7,224 nt of DNA, taken from contig DISL01000094.1 of the NCBI GenBank assembly GCA_002421845.1, forward strand, positions 1 through 7,224. The letters are read 5' to 3'. A program made the position numbers and the translations under genes. The stretch is from Epsilonproteobacteria bacterium UBA6211. Its GTDB lineage: Bacteria; Campylobacterota; Campylobacteria; Campylobacterales; Arcobacteraceae. Below the pieces are notes generated by a model. The model ran no database searches and was not told where the DNA came from. It saw only the letters and a program-made list of their open reading frames with translations. Shown here one piece after another: positions 5,537 to 7,224 of the stretch (position 1 is its first letter; the number at the start of each line of letters is the position of its first letter).

Positions 5537-7114
5537 ATGGTATTAAACAAACAAAAACTATACCAGATACTTTCAAACAGAGTTTTGAGTGATTCATATA
5601 ATTCTTTAAAAACACTCCCTTCACCTTCTCTTTTTAAAGATATTGAAAAAGCTTCAAAAAGAGTGGTTGAAGCTATTGAGAATAAAGAGAAAATAGCCGT
5701 AGTGGGTGATTATGACGTTGACGGTATCGTATCAACCGCTATTATGGTTGAGTTTTTTGATATGCTTAAATATGACATAAAATACATTATTCCAAATAGA
5801 TTTGAACACGGATATGGGTTAAGCTCCAAAATCATAGATAGCCTTGATAAAGATACAAAAGTAGTAATAACCGTAGATAACGGCATCAGTGCGATTGATG
5901 CTGCCGATATATGTTATGAAAGAGGTATAGACCTAATCATAACAGACCATCATACACCACCTCAAATTTTACCAAAAGCTTATGCCATAGTAAATCCTAA
6001 ACAAGTTGACTGTACATTCCCTTACCAACATATTTGCGGTGCTCAGGTTGCTTGGTATTTATGTGCATCGTTGAAATCTGAATTGAAACTTGATATAAAT
6101 ATGGCAGATTTTTTGGATATTTTATCTATTGCGATTATTGCTGATATTATGCCTATGCGAGAGCTCAATTTCGCTATGACCAAACGTGGATTAGAGTATA
6201 TTTCAAAGTCAAAACGTGTTGCATTACAAGAGTTTCTTACTATGTGTAATAAATCAAAAGTAAACGGTGAAGATATAGGTTTTTTACTTGCACCGCTTTT
6301 AAATAGTGCCGGCAGACTTGATGATCCTTTAATATCATTGAATTTTTTGTTGAGTAAAAATCGATTTGATGCAAACAACTATCTGTATAAACTTGTGGAT
6401 TTAAATAACCAAAGGAAAGAGTTACAACTAGATATTTATCAAGAAGCTTTAAAAATGGTAAACCAAGAAGACAATGTTATAGTCGTTTTTGATCCTGATT
6501 GGAATGAAGGGATACTTGGTATTGTAGCTTCTAAACTATGTGATAAGTATAAAAAACCGACTTTTGTTTTAACCCAAAAAGAAGATTCTATTAAAGGAAG
6601 TGCTAGAAGTAGCGGTTTGATAGATTTATACGAGCTTTTGAGATTGTCTCAGGATAATTTAGCTAATTTCGGCGGACACAAAAGTGCTGCAGGTGTTAGT
6701 TTGAAAATAGAGCAACTAAAAAGTTTTAGACAAGCGGTTAATGAAAATTTCTCAAAATTACCTCCTTTATTGGAAGATAGAAGTGATTATTTGGGTGAAT
6801 TGGAACTTGAAGAGGTTGATTTTGAGCTATTTGACATTATAGAGCAGTTTGAGCCGTACGGTCTTGAAAATGAAAAGCCGTACTTTTTATTTAAAAATGT
6901 TCAGATACAAAAAGTTTTAAGTATAGGCAGAAACAAGGAACACACAAAGTTTGTAGTCAATAAAAATATAAGTGATACTTTTGAGGCACTATTTTTTGGT
7001 GAAGAGGCAAACAACTACTGCGAGTTAAATAGTTGCAGTTTTATAGCAACATTGGGGTTAAATGAGTTTAGGGGTAATATATCCCTAAACCTTCATATAA
7101 AAGAGATACTGTAA
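5537..7114 (+). CDS. recJ: Single-stranded-DNA-specific 5'-3' exonuclease RecJ
   Basis: RecJ degrades single-stranded DNA from the 5' end in recombinational and mismatch repair, using two metal ions in a DHH active site. At 525 residues it is shorter than E. coli RecJ (577) but is complete for the core. Motif I is VGDYDVDGI (56-64), motif II is TVDNG (112-116), motif III is TDHH (136-139), and Asp203 in IIADIMP fits motif IV. GRLDDP (259-264) follows. The DHHA1 domain (about 313-405) has NEGILGIVASKL (323-334), GSARSS (354-359) and FGGHKSAAG (378-386). The C-terminal part, with FEPYGLENEKPYF (438-450), corresponds to the OB-fold region. The ATG follows the pyrG TAG with no spacer, and the upstream bases lack a good Shine-Dalgarno sequence. 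Translation therefore probably depends on ribosomes ending pyrG. The functional link to pyrG is likely operon convenience rather than a shared pathway. Confidence 0.96.
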   Translation: MVLNKQKLYQILSNRVLSDSYNSLKTLPSPSLFKDIEKASKRVVEAIENKEKIAVVGDYDVDGIVSTAIMVEFFDMLKYDIKYIIPNRFEHGYGLSSKIIDSLDKDTKVVITVDNGISAIDAADICYERGIDLIITDHHTPPQILPKAYAIVNPKQVDCTFPYQHICGAQVAWYLCASLKSELKLDINMADFLDILSIAIIADIMPMRELNFAMTKRGLEYISKSKRVALQEFLTMCNKSKVNGEDIGFLLAPLLNSAGRLDDPLISLNFLLSKNRFDANNYLYKLVDLNNQRKELQLDIYQEALKMVNQEDNVIVVFDPDWNEGILGIVASKLCDKYKKPTFVLTQKEDSIKGSARSSGLIDLYELLRLSQDNLANFGGHKSAAGVSLKIEQLKSFRQAVNENFSKLPPLLEDRSDYLGELELEEVDFELFDIIEQFEPYGLENEKPYFLFKNVQIQKVLSIGRNKEHTKFVVNKNISDTFEALFFGEEANNYCELNSCSFIATLGLNEFRGNISLNLHIKEIL

Positions 7115-7224
7115 TTATTCTTTTGCAGTTTTCTCTTTTTTAGACTTATCTTTGTCTTGTTTTTTTCTAAATAGATGAAACTTCTCTTTTTCTAGCAACT
7201 CTTCAACATAAGAAGGTTCCGCTT
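7115..7224 (-). CDS. C-terminal end of an unidentified lysine-rich protein (partial)
   Basis: Reading the minus strand, an open frame enters from the right edge and ends at TAA (7117-7115), giving 35 visible residues. It begins AEPSYVEELLEKEKF and ends in a tail of mostly Lys, Asp and Glu (KKQDKDKSKKEKTAKE). Such a charged tail is typical of a disordered C-terminus. The stop codon directly abuts the recJ stop (7112-7114), so the two genes are tail to tail with no room for a separate terminator. I do not recognise the protein. That it is coding is inferred from the open frame, its continuation to the window edge and the otherwise gene-less 110 bases. Confidence 0.6.
   Translation of the reverse strand, partial: AEPSYVEELLEKEKFHLFRKKQDKDKSKKEKTAKE

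Noticed and set aside
6043..6378. Minus-strand open frame inside recJ
   Set aside because: It opposes conserved RecJ motifs and has no features of its own.

Overview
The window is ordinary, gene-dense chromosomal DNA from an AT-rich bacterium. The genes most resemble those of Campylobacterota (formerly Epsilonproteobacteria) of the Sulfurimonas/Arcobacter type. I infer this from the ArsS-like histidine kinase, a pyrG gene directly followed by a short recJ, TATAAT/TAAAAT -10 boxes without good -35 boxes, and a small minus-strand protein of a type I recall only from this phylum. This is recognition from memory, not a database search.

Layout. (1) Positions 1-2994, plus strand: a three-gene unit joined by two ATGA stop/start overlaps. 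It holds an OmpR-type response regulator whose first residues lie outside the window, an ArsS-like membrane histidine kinase, and a HI0933/YhiN-family flavoprotein. (2) Positions 2995-3065: a short spacer with an 8-bp inverted repeat and a clear TATAAT box. It leads into tRNA-Phe(GAA) at 3066-3141, which has an encoded CCA. (3) Positions 3155-3745, minus strand: a 196-residue cysteine-free protein of unknown function, convergent with the tRNA. (4) Positions 3746-3907: a 162-bp divergent intergenic region with one likely promoter in each direction, a 10-bp perfect inverted repeat and a tandem AT-only palindrome. (5) Positions 3908-7114, plus strand: pyrG (CTP synthase) followed with zero spacing by recJ (single-strand DNA exonuclease). 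(6) Positions 7115-7224, minus strand: the lysine-rich C-terminal end of an unidentified gene whose stop codon abuts the recJ stop.

How the genes work together. The kinase and regulator should form one signalling pair: a periplasmic signal is sensed, His224 is phosphorylated, and phosphate passes to the receiver Asp encoded at 93-95. The flavoprotein is translationally linked to them but its role is unknown. The pyrG-recJ pair combines nucleotide synthesis and DNA repair and is probably co-transcribed. I see no mobile element, CRISPR array, phage gene, toxin-antitoxin or defence system here, and no clear undescribed system. The best leads are modest: the divergent intergenic architecture, the uncharacterised cysteine-free protein, a mismatch in the tRNA acceptor stem, and an Asp-to-Asn change in the kinase G1 box.
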